DNA of 64,000 nucleotides, taken from contig NC_057317.1 in assembly GCF_000687475.1 (NCBI RefSeq), positions 4,588,501 to 4,652,500 of the forward strand, in the 5' to 3' direction. How positions within the stretch are numbered: position 1 is the stretch's first letter; every line of letters starts with the position of its first letter. The position numbers and the translations under genes are program-made. This document shows positions 46,101 through 58,599 of the stretch, in pieces. This DNA comes from Ustilaginoidea virens. Taxonomy: Eukaryota > Ascomycota > Sordariomycetes > Hypocreales > Clavicipitaceae. The notes under the pieces are model-generated. The model saw only the letters and a program-made list of their open reading frames with translations. It ran no database searches and was not told the origin of the DNA.

Positions 46101-46341
46101 GCGCAGATCAAGGGGTCAGCGCGGCTCAATGGCTCGGTGTGTTGCGGGAGAAGGTATGTCACGTGGCACAATTTCTCCCTCTCCCCCTCCTGTCTCTTTT
46201 TCTCACTGTCTCTCTCTCTGTCTTTATTTTTTTTTTTTTTTTGGTCGCTTTTTCCTTCCCTTTTTTGGTCCCCTTCCTTTTCAACCCCTGGCTTCGCAAA
46301 GAGTACGCAATGCTAACAGGTTGCAACAGGTTGTGCAATGA
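43163..46341 (+). CDS. SEC24: COPII coat subunit Sec24
   Basis: Exons are 43163-43792, 43937-46153 and 46330-46341, giving 952 residues, the usual length. The last exon codes only VVQ. The N-terminal 200 residues are Pro/Gln-rich with an eight-residue Gln run, then [14 protein letters not shown]. The zinc finger is CRRC...CNMC at Cys275, 278, 297 and 300. The trunk begins YLFLFDVSH and includes [12 protein letters not shown]. The beta-sandwich, helical and gelsolin-like domains follow ([31 protein letters not shown]). Known role: with Sec23 it forms the inner COPII coat on ER exit sites and binds cargo. The start at 43,163 was chosen at the first Met of the family reading ([13 protein letters not shown]). 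Intron 2 holds T-rich sequence. Confidence 0.96.
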
Positions 46342-48037
46342 TGGTAAAATCGAGTCGACCCAAAAGCAGGAATACCTTTCTGCAAGTCTCGCGGGAACAT
46401 TGGCAGCAGGACATGTGGGTTGTCACGGAAACCGCACTGTGTGTTTTCTCAGTCGGCGTTGGGGTTTGTGAAGAAAAGAAGAAAGACAGACGTGCAGTGG
46501 GCAGAATAAGGGCAGGGGATAAAGTCGGGGGGGGGTAAAAAGCAGGAGTGGAGGATCACGTCGTGAAAAAAGGCCGGATTCCGACGCGCTTTTTGTCCAG
46601 ACTAGACCTGACATGTTGTTGCTATTTTCCAGCTCAAAGGTAAGGACAGTAATCAAGAGTACAAGACGCCTCATCCCCGGAGCAGTCGAGCGAGGGCCAA
46701 GGTGATTTTTTTTTTTTGATTTTTTTTTTGCGCTGGCCACGAGACGGGTGCCGTACGTGACGCCGCCGGGCTTTGTTTCCCGCGAAGCTGAGGAAGAGAC
46801 GACGAGACGAGAGATATGCGCGCGGAAGCCGTGTCGGGCTGAATTACAAGAGGAGTCAGCCGAGACGTCGGACGGGTCATGTCTGGCACTGGCCTGGGAT
46901 GGGCTGGTAGTTTGGGCCTCTGGATGGGTTCCGGTCGGGCAAGGGCATGACGGCTGTCCGACCAGCCCTCCGTGCCTGGCGCGGTTATTGGCGGACAAAG
47001 AACAAGCCTGGCGCTGTGCTCGGATGGCGACATTTCATTTGAAAGCGCATGGGTGAAACAGACGGCGAGTGGACGGCGTGCCGCTGGCCAGAAGGACGGC
47101 GGAGATGATGATGGGCCTGGGATGACCAGAGAGAGGCGGCGGACTCCTTGGCACGAGGCGGCTGGCTGTCATGTGCCGGCCAGCTCATTCCACGATGTCG
47201 CGGCCACGACAAAGGCGGGCCAAAAGTGCCCGGCGACCCCCCTGGACGAGTTGATTGTCTGGAGGGTGCTAGGTCTGCTGGTCTGGTTGGAGCGGGACGG
47301 GCCCTGCCGACGGGGGCGCTGGTGACGCTGGACGGAATCGTCGACTTGACGCTTCAAGAAACGGTCTGTTGGCCTGGCCTGGTTCACAGGTCCTTGGGGG
47401 GGCGAGGCTCCATCCCTGCAAGGGGCGGTTCAGGTTTAGATGAGATGTTTGTACGTGTGTTAGGTAGGTACCTAGGTAGTGTTGCACCAAAATTGTGACG
47501 CCACACAATGCGAGACTTTATTGGGTATTCTATACTGCGATACCTTAGGTACCTTACCTAGGCACCTGACGAAAATGGTCGGGTTAGGAGGTAGGTCGGT
47601 ACCTAGGTACCTAAGGTACGGAGCAGCGCGCCTTGTGCCTCGTGCCGCGCGTACCAGCGTCCAGACTCCAACCCCCATCTACGGAGCACTTGGTACATTC
47701 ACAGAGAGAGTCCAGGCCGCCGCACTTTTCCCGCCCTCCCTTTGATTCTTTCTCTCCTGGTTGCAGTCCTTTTCTCTTTCTCGGCTGGACTCAGACGGCT
47801 GCCATTTTGCGTAGAAATCAACCAGCAGCGGCAAGTTCTTTATTTGTGCAGCTTCCATCCCGTTCATCCGCCGTCGTCGCCCGATCAAGGCTGCTCTCTG
47901 CTTTGCAGCCCGCCGCCGAACCCCTCTCGAGGAGGAGCTTCATTTTACCCCCACCAAGGGACGGACGGATTGACTTGACAATAAACCAGCACCAGCCTGG
48001 CCCATCCGACACTCACTGCCGACTGCCTCCCAACATC
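46342..48037. other. Intergenic region SEC24/MAP kinase with a dispersed repeat copy
   Basis: No gene is supported. It has a C/T-rich patch and a T run near 46,708, a GGTACCTAGG cluster at 47,461-47,480 and 47,545-47,625, and dispersed-element copy B (47,481-47,542). It includes the MAP kinase promoter. Confidence 0.55.
47481..47542 (-). repeat. Dispersed ~60-bp element, copy B (inverted)
   Basis: On the minus strand it runs from TATCGCAGTATA through ACCCAATAAAGTC and TGTGTGGCGTCAC to TTTTGGTGCAAC, nearly the same as copy A (20,496-20,559). GGTACCTA motifs flank both sides. Confidence 0.8.
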
Positions 48038-49472
<1,435 letters not shown>

Positions 49473-51152
49473 ATTATTTTGTGACCGATGGCAGGCAAAG
49501 ATGACAATTGGAAATACATGACATAACTCAGCCATCTTCTCTCTCTATCTCATCGCCTATTTGCACGACCGCAAGGCCGAATCTCTCGTCACCAGCGCGC
49601 ATCGCAGCAAATATGAACTTTGTGTGTGAAGCAGGAATTTTAAAGAGGAAAAGAGCGTTGAAAGAGGTAGCTGGCGGTGGGCTAACATAAGCACGACTTT
49701 TCTTTTTTTTTTTTTTTTTCGACGGGAGTGTGGTCGGAAGTTTGAGGTTACCGAGGCTCAGACTACATAGGATTGATGCAATCCACCCAGACAGACACTT
49801 GTTCAAATACGGGCTACAACTTTTGCCGTGGACAGAGTACCTTCCTTTACCTGGTCAGTGTACTACATACGTCAATAGGGCAGATTTGGTTCAACCTGCA
49901 GAATCTACCTAGTTGCACGGCTTAGCCTGATGCCTGTCTCTTTTTTTTTTTTTTTTTTTTTTTCCCCTTCCCCCCCTTTTTTTTTTCAACTTTTGAAATA
50001 TTTAAATCGGTTTTGTTGTTATTATCATCATCATTTCGTTTTCGCGCCTCATTTTCACGTTTGGGGGATGCAAACCCACTTTCATCATGGGCCTGTTGCA
50101 AAGGCTGGGTGGGTCTGGCAAAGGACTGGAGCTGTCCAATGGCGCGCTGCGCTGGGCTGGCTCCCGGCGTCCATGCGCAGGCTCGGAAGCTGCGCGTCAC
50201 AAGACATTGCTTGATGGCAAAATGCAAATTTATCAGTCGTGGACCCCTGGTCAGTATAGTATGGTATGCCCGTGATGTGCTGATTCATCGTCCTACGACA
50301 GATGGATGGTCCAAGTCAATAGTGGCGCCACCTAGTGTAACGGAAAGGGACTGGAAGCGTGTCGCGGCATAACATGCATGAACGGAGTATGAAGCCCAAT
50401 AAAGCCGCACTTTGTGTGGCGTCGCATTTTGGTGCAACAGAGGCAGCTACGGACCAGACAGGTACCGGTACCTACCTCCTACTAGTCTGCCCTCGGCAGT
50501 ACGTCGTGTACGTGCTGTACTGGTACTGTCTACTGTTTGCCGCCGATGAACCAACAGCACATGGCGCGGTTGGAACGCCGGCAGGACCCACTCGGCTTCA
50601 GCTACTACTGATGTACTGGGGACTCGGGCAAAATACCCGCCACGTGCCTGGGTTATGTAGCAGTAACTCGCCTCAGAAGCCCAGGCCAAACCTGCCGCAT
50701 GCAGCTCGGCCTGCAACCGCTGCAACCGAGTACTCCGTACTCGTACTGCTTCGATATGCTCGGCAGTTTGTCTTTCCCTCTCCAACCGACCAGACCGATT
50801 CGATCAGTTTCACCCCCCCCCCGGCGTGTTCATTACTCTTCTCCAACATCCCATCACCCTTTCCTCCACCGGCAGCTACCCAGGGATCAACATAGGCAAG
50901 CTGCTGCCAACTACCGCCATTCTTATACATCCCCCTTTTGCGGGACAGCTCAACGCACGAGGTCATAACTGGTCCCCACCTGCAGCGGATCACTTGTGAA
51001 ATCCCGCCCTGGCTATATCGCCTTACGACAACCGCATGCCATTACGATAACGGTATCGTTCAAGACAACTAGTTGCCTCCGTCCCTCCCCAGATATACTG
51101 ACTTGTCCCCGTCCCCCACCCTTGGTACTTGGGGTGAGATATTCGGACCAGC
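49473..51152. other. Intergenic region MAP kinase/OXR1 with dispersed repeat copy C
   Basis: No gene is supported. It has T tracts (49,701-49,720; 49,941-49,963), a small GGTACCGGTACCTACC motif (50,460-50,480) and dispersed-element copy C (50,386-50,438). Confidence 0.55.
50386..50438 (+). repeat. Dispersed ~60-bp element, copy C
   Basis: It shares CCCAATAAAG, CACTTTGTGTGGCGTCGCA and TTTTGGTGCAAC with copies A and B but lacks their TATCGCAG end and is more diverged. Confidence 0.65.
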
Positions 51153-52139
51153 ATGTGGACAGGGTTGATCCGGCGCTTCTCGACCGAAGACACACAAGTT
51201 GACGCCGAACAGCAACATGGCCGTGATGGCGAGCGTGGCAAGGATGGTGTGAACGGAGTCTTTACGCCGGCAGGTCGGAAGACTGGTACCGTGAGTCCCT
51301 TTCGACCTCCCCCGCTCGAGCCGCTCATCCTGCATGGCTATCGCGAAAGCACACAGAGCTCCGCGCGACTTCTGACTCCCGTCGTGGCCGAGGAGATCCG
51401 GGCCATGATACCGGAACGGCTTCGTATCGCCGAGGACTGGCACTTGGTGTACAGCCTCGAGCAGGACGGGGCTAGTCTATCTACCTTGTACCAGAAATGT
51501 CGGCACTATGAGGGCCGAAGAGCTGGCTTTGTGCTAGTTGTCAGAGATCAGGAAGGAGGAGTGAGTCTGTCTGTCTGTTCCTCTGGAGCCTTTGATATTC
51601 GTCTTTGGTTGGGGAGCGGCGGTGTTTGTTCTCATATACGCACGCGCACACGCGCACGCGCGCACCAGCGATGCTCGTCTTCGCAGCCATGGGCTAACAA
51701 AGTATTCCTCCAGACGTTCGGCGCGTACTTGTCCGAGTATCCTCGCCCAGCTCCGTCCTACTTTGGCAATGGGGAGTGCTTTCTGTGGCGGGCTTCCACA
51801 CTTGCTTCTCTGCCCTTGCCTCCGTCGGCTGATGCTGCAAATCTCTCGCGAAGCACAACGCTGGCGCCAAGAGTGCCCCCGGGGAGCGGGACTTGTACCC
51901 CTTCCGACAGTATCAGATTCAAGGCCTTTCCTTACAGTGGGTTGAATGACTGCTATATAAACTGCGAAAATGGCTTCCTCTCCGTGGGCTCTGGTGGGGG
52001 CCACTATGGCCTGTGGCTAGACGACTCTCTAGACATTGGGCATAGTTCGCAATGTGACACGTTTGGCAACGAACCGCTTAGCGATGCAGGTGAAAAGTTT
52101 GGGGTCTGGGGTGTGGAAATATGGGCCTTGGGTGCGTAG
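51153..52139 (+). CDS. OXR1: TLDc-domain oxidation-resistance protein
   Basis: Exons are 51153-51560 and 51714-52139 (153-nt intron with CA/CG repeats), giving 277 residues. The N-terminus (MWTGLIRRFST) is short and basic. The TLDc domain fills the rest: LLTPVVAEEIRAMIPERL, LVYSLEQDGASLSTLYQKC, FVLVVRDQEGG joined across the intron to TFGAYLSE, NGECFLWR, then NGFLSVGSGGGHYGLWLD, CDTFGNEPLS and GVEIWAL at the end. It has no LysM or GRAM domain, so it is the short form as in yeast Oxr1. Known role: protection against oxidative damage, and in yeast Oxr1 disassembles the V-ATPase. The first Met is at 51,153. Confidence 0.93.
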   Translation: MWTGLIRRFSTEDTQVDAEQQHGRDGERGKDGVNGVFTPAGRKTGTVSPFRPPPLEPLILHGYRESTQSSARLLTPVVAEEIRAMIPERLRIAEDWHLVYSLEQDGASLSTLYQKCRHYEGRRAGFVLVVRDQEGGVSLSVCSSGAFDIRLWLGSGGVCSHIRTRTRARAHQRCSSSQPWANKVFLQTFGAYLSEYPRPAPSYFGNGECFLWRASTLASLPLPPSADAANLSRSTTLAPRVPPGSGTCTPSDSIRFKAFPYSGLNDCYINCENGFLSVGSGGGHYGLWLDDSLDIGHSSQCDTFGNEPLSDAGEKFGVWGVEIWALGA

Positions 52140-52966
52140 GTCCTTGAAATCCTCGACGAGGTTTTTTTTTCCTTTTTTTTTTCTTTCTTTTTCGACAAGT
52201 CGACAAGTAAACTGCTACCCGTTGAAGATTTTGGTCCCTTTTTTTACCCGGACTTTTCCTGCTGGACAGAGTAAACAAAAGACTATACGACGATATCCTG
52301 GACCCTTGCGGCAACTACTTGGCCAGAAAGGTAAAGGGGAGGGAAAAAGAAAAAAACAAAAACAAAAAAAAAAGGGCTCTAGACATGTCAGTAGAGTAGC
52401 CCGAGTATATGGCATGGAAATCGGGATTGGCAGAGGCAAACAAACGTTTGGCAACATATGCCCAGACTGAGAGTCTGCTCCCCATCGCGGCCGATGCATG
52501 CAGCTGATTTGATTTGGGATGAACGGAGTTGTAGTGACGGTTCACGACGAGATTTAGTTTATTTACAAGGGCCTCGAGGGGCTTCCCTCGAGTACATTCA
52601 ATGCCCTTTCGCTGTTATGCCCATATCCAGCCCATGTTCTAGACTGGAAAATGTCCGCTCGGAGGAGCTGGTCCCAACTTCCGCTGATGAGAACAAGGAG
52701 GGCATCTTCAGGGGCGGTGGAATTTGAAAAGCATGCTCCTGAAACAAGAACAAGACCGAATTGTAGTTCTTTTTTTTTTCCTTTTGCAACGGGTCTTGAC
52801 CGGTGCTCCCTCCCCACGTCAGCCTGAGCTCAAAGGGGTCTGTCTGTCTATACGAGCGGGGAAGATTTCTGCCCGCTGATAATACGGGAGGCATCCCACT
52901 CAGGGTACGAGCTAGATAGAACCCAGGTCCTGCTCCTGAAATGAAAAGCTCGTTTCAGAGTAGTCT
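52140..52966. other. Convergent intergenic region OXR1/HEM4
   Basis: It has T-rich tracts at 52,161-52,195 and A-rich tracts near 52,340-52,375. No gene is supported. It serves as the 3' end of both genes. Confidence 0.5.
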
Positions 52967-53748
52967 CTACCTGGGAGCTGCTCTTGACCGGTACTCCATT
53001 ATGCCGCAAAGGACACCGTCAGGACTGGGGGTCTCGGCGCACACGTCGGGCTCGAGGCCAAACTGCTCAAGCAGGTGCGCCCTGGTCGTCGGGCCGATGG
53101 TCGCGAGGAAGGTCTTGCCGTCCCTTCGGCCCAGGCTGGCCCTGCCCGTCTGAGGGTCCAGCAGGCCGAGCCCGCGGAGCACGCTGTCGCACCCGGCTGG
53201 CGAAAAGACGACGACCCAGCGCTGCGGCAGGTGGCTGGTGCTGCGGAGCACGGCGCCGTAGTCGGCGGGGAAGGAGTCCATGACGCCGGTCCTGTAGACG
53301 ACGAGCTCGTCGACGGGGATCCTGTCCGCGGGGGGCAGGCGCGCGTCCGCCAAGGCCCGGGGGATGACGTCGCGGCGCTGCTCGCCCACGGGGAAGAGGA
53401 GCGCCGGCCTGGCGTCGCGGTCGCGGTAGCGCTGCGCGTAATGGCGGAGGATGTAGGCGGCCAGGGCGTCGCCGTTGCCCGTGTGGTGGCCGGAGATGTC
53501 GAGCGGCGGCGCGGCGCGGATGGCCCTCAGGGCGCGGGTCGTCGCCGGCCCGACGCTGTAGATGGGCACGCCTGGGAGGCTCGGCCAGCCCTCGCCGCCT
53601 GCGGGCGCTGCGTCTTGACCGTTTCTTTGTTAGTTTTTTTGCCCGAAAAAAAAAAAAAAAAGAAAAATTAAAGCACGGCGGCGGAAGCGAGCGCGAGCCA
53701 CGCCGCCCCGGTTGGCCGGCCCGTTTCCTCTTCGTTTTCTGCTTCTTT

Positions 53749-53780
<32 letters not shown>

Positions 53781-54153
53781 TATTTCCTTCTCTCTTTTTT
53801 TTTTCCCCGTTTTTTAAGCATCATTCTCCGCGCGCACCTTTGCTGTCCGAGAGTGCCTGGGAGAACGCCTCGACTGCCCGCTGGGACGTGAAGACGATGC
53901 CTCCGTACCGGCTGCCTGCTCGGCTGTCAATCTGCCTCGCCTCCAGGAGGGACTTGAGCCGCTGGGTCCCGGCCGCGTCGAAAACATGCCGCAGCACGGG
54001 CACGAAGCGCGGATCGAATTCCCCGCGGGGGAAGCTGGCGGAGCGTAGTGTTTCTTCGTAGGCGTCGGTCGGGGCTGATTTCGTCTTGAGCAGCAGCACG
54101 GGCACTTTGTCGGTGCGGTCGGCGTCGGCGGCGTGTTCTGCCGCAGACGGCAT
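52967..54153 (-). CDS. HEM4: Uroporphyrinogen-III synthase
   Basis: Exons are 54153-53838 and 53613-52967 with a 224-nt intron, giving about 320 residues. An acceptor 6 nt later (exon from 53607) is equally in frame and drops two residues. The N-terminal half has VPVLLLKTKSAPTDAYEE and YGGIVFTSQRAVEAFSQAL. The C-terminal half has VPIYSVGPATTRALRAI, ALLFPVGEQRRDVIPRAL, VDELVVYRTG and WVVVFSPAGCDSVL, then FLATIGPTTRAHLLEQFG. Known reaction: it closes hydroxymethylbilane to uroporphyrinogen III with inversion of ring D, in haem synthesis. Met at 54,153 was chosen as it gives MPSAAEHA. An upstream Met at 54,225 (MTLSPLQ) is open too. The intron holds a TTTC array. Confidence 0.92.
53744..53782. 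repeat. (TTTC)n tetranucleotide array in HEM4 intron
   Basis: About nine units, in the 224-nt intron of HEM4 (53,614-53,837). Confidence 0.93.
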
Positions 54154-54578
54154 GTCAGGAAAGAACGTGGAAAGGAAAGGGAGAAAGAAAGGAGGAATTG
54201 ACTCTTGAAGCGGTGAAAGCGTCAATTACCACGATTCAATTCGATGCCGGAAGTGACAAGCAGCCCATCAATACATACCCTGTGCCGAGGTCAAAAGTCA
54301 CCATGTCCCAAGACCCAACCTGGCGGGGCAAAATTGCCGGCGTCTTATCGATAACGCTCTCGCTGCCACTCCCCCCTGTACTTGCCTGGCCAGAAACTTT
54401 TCCATCCATCCTCCCCGACAAATCTATCGGATAACTGGATAAACAGGCCCGAGCCAACTCAATTTCGAAACGATCAGAACACTACATCTCGCGCACTCAT
54501 ACATTGCTTCCCCGCAAGAACAATTGCTCGCCGCAGAGCAATCACTTGAATCACCCCGACAGGCTGGGCTGGTCGAGC
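54154..54578. promoter_or_regulatory. Bidirectional promoter HEM4/ERV1
   Basis: Start codons lie 425 bp apart and face away from each other. No defined factor site was identified. The proximity suggests shared control but does not prove it. Confidence 0.55.
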
Positions 54579-55279
54579 ATGGCGGAGGAGACGGGGGACA
54601 ACGAGGCCGCCACAACCGCTGCACCGACTGCTGCACCGAGTTCCCGAGAGGATGATCAGGTCAAAAGGTTTCCAAAGGGCGTCGTCCTCGGAAAAGACGG
54701 CAATCCGTCAGTACTCCCCCCCCCTTGCCGCTTCCCCCGTTTCATGCCCGCCCAAACTTCTCCACGCCCCGGGCTGGGTTGGGCTTTTTGCTAACGTGGC
54801 CGCTCTCCGCCAGATGCCGAAGCTGCACGTCGTTTGCCGCATGGGCCGCCATGACCAAGGACAAGGCAAAGCAAACCGGCGGCACGTCAGCAGCCGCAGC
54901 TCGCAACGCTCCCGCGGTCGCCCCCGCGGTCGCCCCCCCCGACTGCCCCCCGGACGTGGACGTGCTCGGCCGCGCAAGCTGGACTCTGCTCCACTCCGTC
55001 GCGGCCAGCTACCCGGACGCCCCGTCCAGAGCGCAGCAGACCGACCTCGCGGGCTTTGTCAAGCTCTTCGCCAAGCTTTACCCGTGCGGGGCCTGCGCCG
55101 AGGATTTCCAAACCTACCTCGGGAAACGGGTGCCGCGCGTCCAGAGCCGCGACGAGTTCGGCACGTGGTTGTGCGAGGCTCACAACGAGGTGAACAGAAA
55201 ACTAGGCAAGCCCGACTTTGACTGCTCGCGGTGGCAGGAGCGCTGGCGGACGGGCTGGCGCGACGGGCGTTGCGATTGA
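54579..55279 (+). CDS. ERV1: Mitochondrial FAD-linked sulfhydryl oxidase Erv1
   Basis: Exons are 54579-54706 and 54814-55279 (107-nt intron, CTAAC branch), giving 197 residues. The splice makes GNP-CRSCTSFAAW, the Erv1 shuttle disulfide CRSC (residues 44-47) with its following motif. The FAD domain shows LGRASWTLLHSVAASYP, the active-site YPCGACAEDF with Cys134/Cys137, and WLCEAHNEVNRKLGKPDFDC with the second structural Cys pair. A Cys at 87 precedes the domain. Known role: in the intermembrane space it re-oxidises Mia40, passing electrons to cytochrome c. The Ala-rich spacer between CRSC and the FAD domain is longer than in yeast. It is divergent from HEM4. Confidence 0.95.
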
Positions 55280-56167
55280 AAACCCTCCGCGACGACGCTG
55301 CTCCATGACGCACATCCATCAGGGGGGCCAAAGATTGCGCTGCGCGTCCAACCAAGCCCGACGAGAAACAGGCAAATGGGTTTGTCGATTTTTGGCAAGG
55401 CTCGGCAATAACGCATACCACGCGATGGCGTAATGCGTCTTTGTGGGAATCCAGCAAGAACGATGCCCCCGTTCCGTCGGAGACTTGGGAGCGGCACGCC
55501 CCCCTGACTTCATGTCCTCTGCGGCGTCCTCCGTGTGGACCATGGGTCGCCCCCCCCCTCTCCTCTCTACTTGTGCGTTTATTTTATTTTATTTTATTAA
55601 TTGGCGCCATGGGCGGCAAACATGGAAGGCGACCCGACCCGCTGTGGGAATTCTGTAGAGCCGCATGCCAGCAAATGATGGGGCTGTCTGCTGGCAATCA
55701 TGTCGTCGTCTGCCTCGACATGCGGCTTTGATGTTTATCAAGCGTCCGCTGAGCAACCCGAAGCGCGGCCGTGACGTGCGGTCAAGGTCAAGCCTTGTGG
55801 GGCGAGTCTTGCAGCTCACCAGATACCATAATCCATGACATCACGTTGACACGCCTTGACACGCCAGGGATTAACAAGAGCCTACATCGACAGCTGAAAG
55901 GGGCACATAATCTTCTCTGGTTTTAGCTCTTTTTTTTTCTTCTTCCTCCCTTTGGCATTGGCATTAGCAACACGGCCGCAGCTCAACAACTGCGTTCGCG
56001 AGCTTGACTTTTACGCACCGCACGATACTCTGTACACCACTCCATGATAGAAACCATCCCAGTCACCGGAACATCATTGGTTCCACGGCTGTAACCCTGT
56101 GCTCCTCCGTACGACATTTCGTCATCCTCGACCACGGGCGGGCTTTACGCCAGGCAGATCCTTGACC
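55280..56167. other. Intergenic region ERV1/PDC, PDC promoter
   Basis: No gene is supported. It contains an ATTTT array (55,577-55,600) and a T run at about 55,928, 240 bp before the PDC start. Confidence 0.5.
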
Positions 56168-58221
56168 ATGTCGGACGTACGGGCGCAGAGCCTCCAGGAT
56201 CCCGTTGACGTGTGCGAGTACCTGTTCCGCAGACTCCACGAGGTTGGGGTTCGTTCGGTGCACGGCGTACCCGGCGACTACAACCTGGTGGCTCTGGACT
56301 ACCTCGCCCAATGTCAGCTGCGATGGGTCGGGAGCGTAAACGAGCTCAACGCCGGTGAGTTTTTTTTTTTTTTTTTTTGTTTGTGTGCTTGTCAACGTGT
56401 CGAGACTGCAGACGAGATGCTTGGATTTGCCCCCATTTTCCACCACCACGTCCTCCGCGTCCTCAAAAGGAAAGGATTGGATCGATCCCTTCTAACGCAC
56501 GGCTTTTGGCAGCATATGCCGCGGACGGATACGCTCGAGTAAACAAGATCGGAGCCGTCATCACGACTTTTGGCGTAGGAGAACTGTCTGCCATAAACGG
56601 CATTGCGGGGGCCTTCTCCGAGCACATCCCCGTCGTGCACATAGTTGGCTACCCGTCGACCGTTTCCCAGCGAAATGGCATGCTTCTTCATCACACGCTG
56701 GGAAACGGCGACTTCACCGTCTTTGAGAAGATGAACGCCCAGGTCTCATGCGACGTTGTCAAGCTCAACAGGCCGGCAGAAATCGCGGGCCAGATCGACC
56801 ATGCCCTGCGCCAGTGCTGGATTCAATCTCGACCAGTGTACATTACCCTGCCCACCGACATGGTCCAGGAAAAGCTGGAAGGCGCTCGATTGCGGGAGCC
56901 AATCGACCTCTCCGAGCCATCCAATGCGCCAGAAGAGGAGGCTTACGTTGTCGACGTCGTCATGAGGTATCTCACTGCGGCAAAGGATCCAGTCGTGCTG
57001 GTTGACGCATGCGCCGTCCGCCATCGTGTCCTCCCAGAGGTACATGATCTTGTCGAAAAGGCCAACTTGCCCGTCTTTGTGACCCCAATGGGTAAAAGTG
57101 CCATCAACGAAAATCACCGCAATTATGGCGGCGTGTATGCTGGCAGCGGCTCTTATCCTTCGGGAGTCAAGGATATTGTCGAGTCTTCGGACCTTGTTAT
57201 CTCGATTGGTGCTCTCAAGGTACGCTTTGCATGTCCCCCCCTTTTCCCCGGGAAAAAAGTCTATGCCTTGCTTTTTTACTGACGCATGGGCATGGGCATG
57301 GGCATGGGCATGCAGAGTGATTTCAATACCGCTGGTTTCTCGTACAGGACGTCACAGTTGAAAACGATCAACCTCCACAGTGACCACTGTGTTGTGAGGT
57401 ATTCTACATACCCGCGGGTGAGGATGAAGGGTGTTTTGCGAAGACTTGTTGAGAGGATCGACGAAGCGCAATTCTCCCTAGTCCGGCAGCCCACTCACGT
57501 CGCTGGGAATGCAGTCAACGTCGAACATGGCCATGACGAATCCGAAGGAATTACCCAGCATTGGCTGTGGCCCAGGGTCGGGGAATTTCTCCGCGACGAC
57601 GACATTGTGGTGACCGAAACAGGGACTGCCAACTTTGGCATCTGGCATACCAAATTTCCTCCGGGAGTTACCGCCCTGAGCCAAGTCCTCTGGGGGAGCA
57701 TAGGCTGGTCCGTCGGCGCTTGCCAGGGGGCGGCACTCGCGGCAAAGGAACACGGCGGTACGCGAAGAGTGATTCTCTTTGTCGGAGACGGGTCGTTCCA
57801 GCTTAGCGCTCAGGAAGTGAGCACAATGATTCGCCACGGGCTGAATCCAATCGTGTAGGTTTTCCCCTTTTGGCGAGGCACGATTCCCGTTCTTGATTCC
57901 AGTGGCTGGCTGACAATCACCTGCAGCTTCGTCATCTGCAACGACGGCTTCACCATCGAACGATACATTCACGGCATGGACGCCCCGTACAACGACATTG
58001 CCAAGTGGGACAATAGAGGCCTCGTTGATGCTCTCGGGGGCCGTGGCAAGGCTCGAACTTATGCCGTGGGCAAAAGGCAGGAGCTGAACAAGCTGTTTGC
58101 GGATCCTGCTTTCCATTCGCCCAAGGAGATGCAGTTTGTGGAACTGTACGTGCCGAAGAAGGATGCGCCGGAAGCACTCAAGACGACGGCGGAGGCTAGC
58201 GCCAGGACCAACGCAAAATAG
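56168..58221 (+). CDS. PDC1: Pyruvate decarboxylase
   Basis: Exons are 56168-56354, 56513-57219, 57316-57854 and 57927-58221 (introns 158, 96 and 72 nt), giving 575 residues, as in the family. The N-terminal domain has HGVPGDYNL, then NELNA with the catalytic Glu59, joined by splicing to [11 protein letters not shown]. The two catalytic His are in [12 protein letters not shown] (122-123). The TPP motif is [11 protein letters not shown] (about 455) through CNDGFTIE (Asn). Known reaction: pyruvate to acetaldehyde and CO2, needing ThDP and Mg, in the cytoplasm. Intron 2 carries a GGGCAT array. The frame keeps VHGVPGDYN and PSTVSQRNG as in fungal Pdc, so it is not an indole-pyruvate or phenylpyruvate enzyme by obvious signs. 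Confidence 0.95.
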
Positions 58222-58599
58222 ATCAGAGCACCTCTAATCTTGAAGAACGGTAAAAGGATCACTCTGAATCATCGTTTCGGTTCTTGGAGTAAGTACAAGG
58301 TTGATTGAGTAGTCTACGAGCTTACTGTTGAAGAAGTTTCCGCTGCAGTCTTGGGGGAGTAGGCATTTCTCAGGATGCGTAGCCGTTCTAAGAAAAATGT
58401 AAGAAACGTGAGATATGTGCAACAAAACGAAGGACTTGCATTTTGTGGTGACGAACACCTGGTATATTCCGCAGTGCAAGAAACAGAATATAGCTTACAA
58501 CGCCATCATTCCAGGCTGCCTCTGAAGCACTGACAGATTGATAGTATATAGCTTTATAATAAACAAAGAGCGAGTTCAGATAGAGCTTTATCTCTAGAA

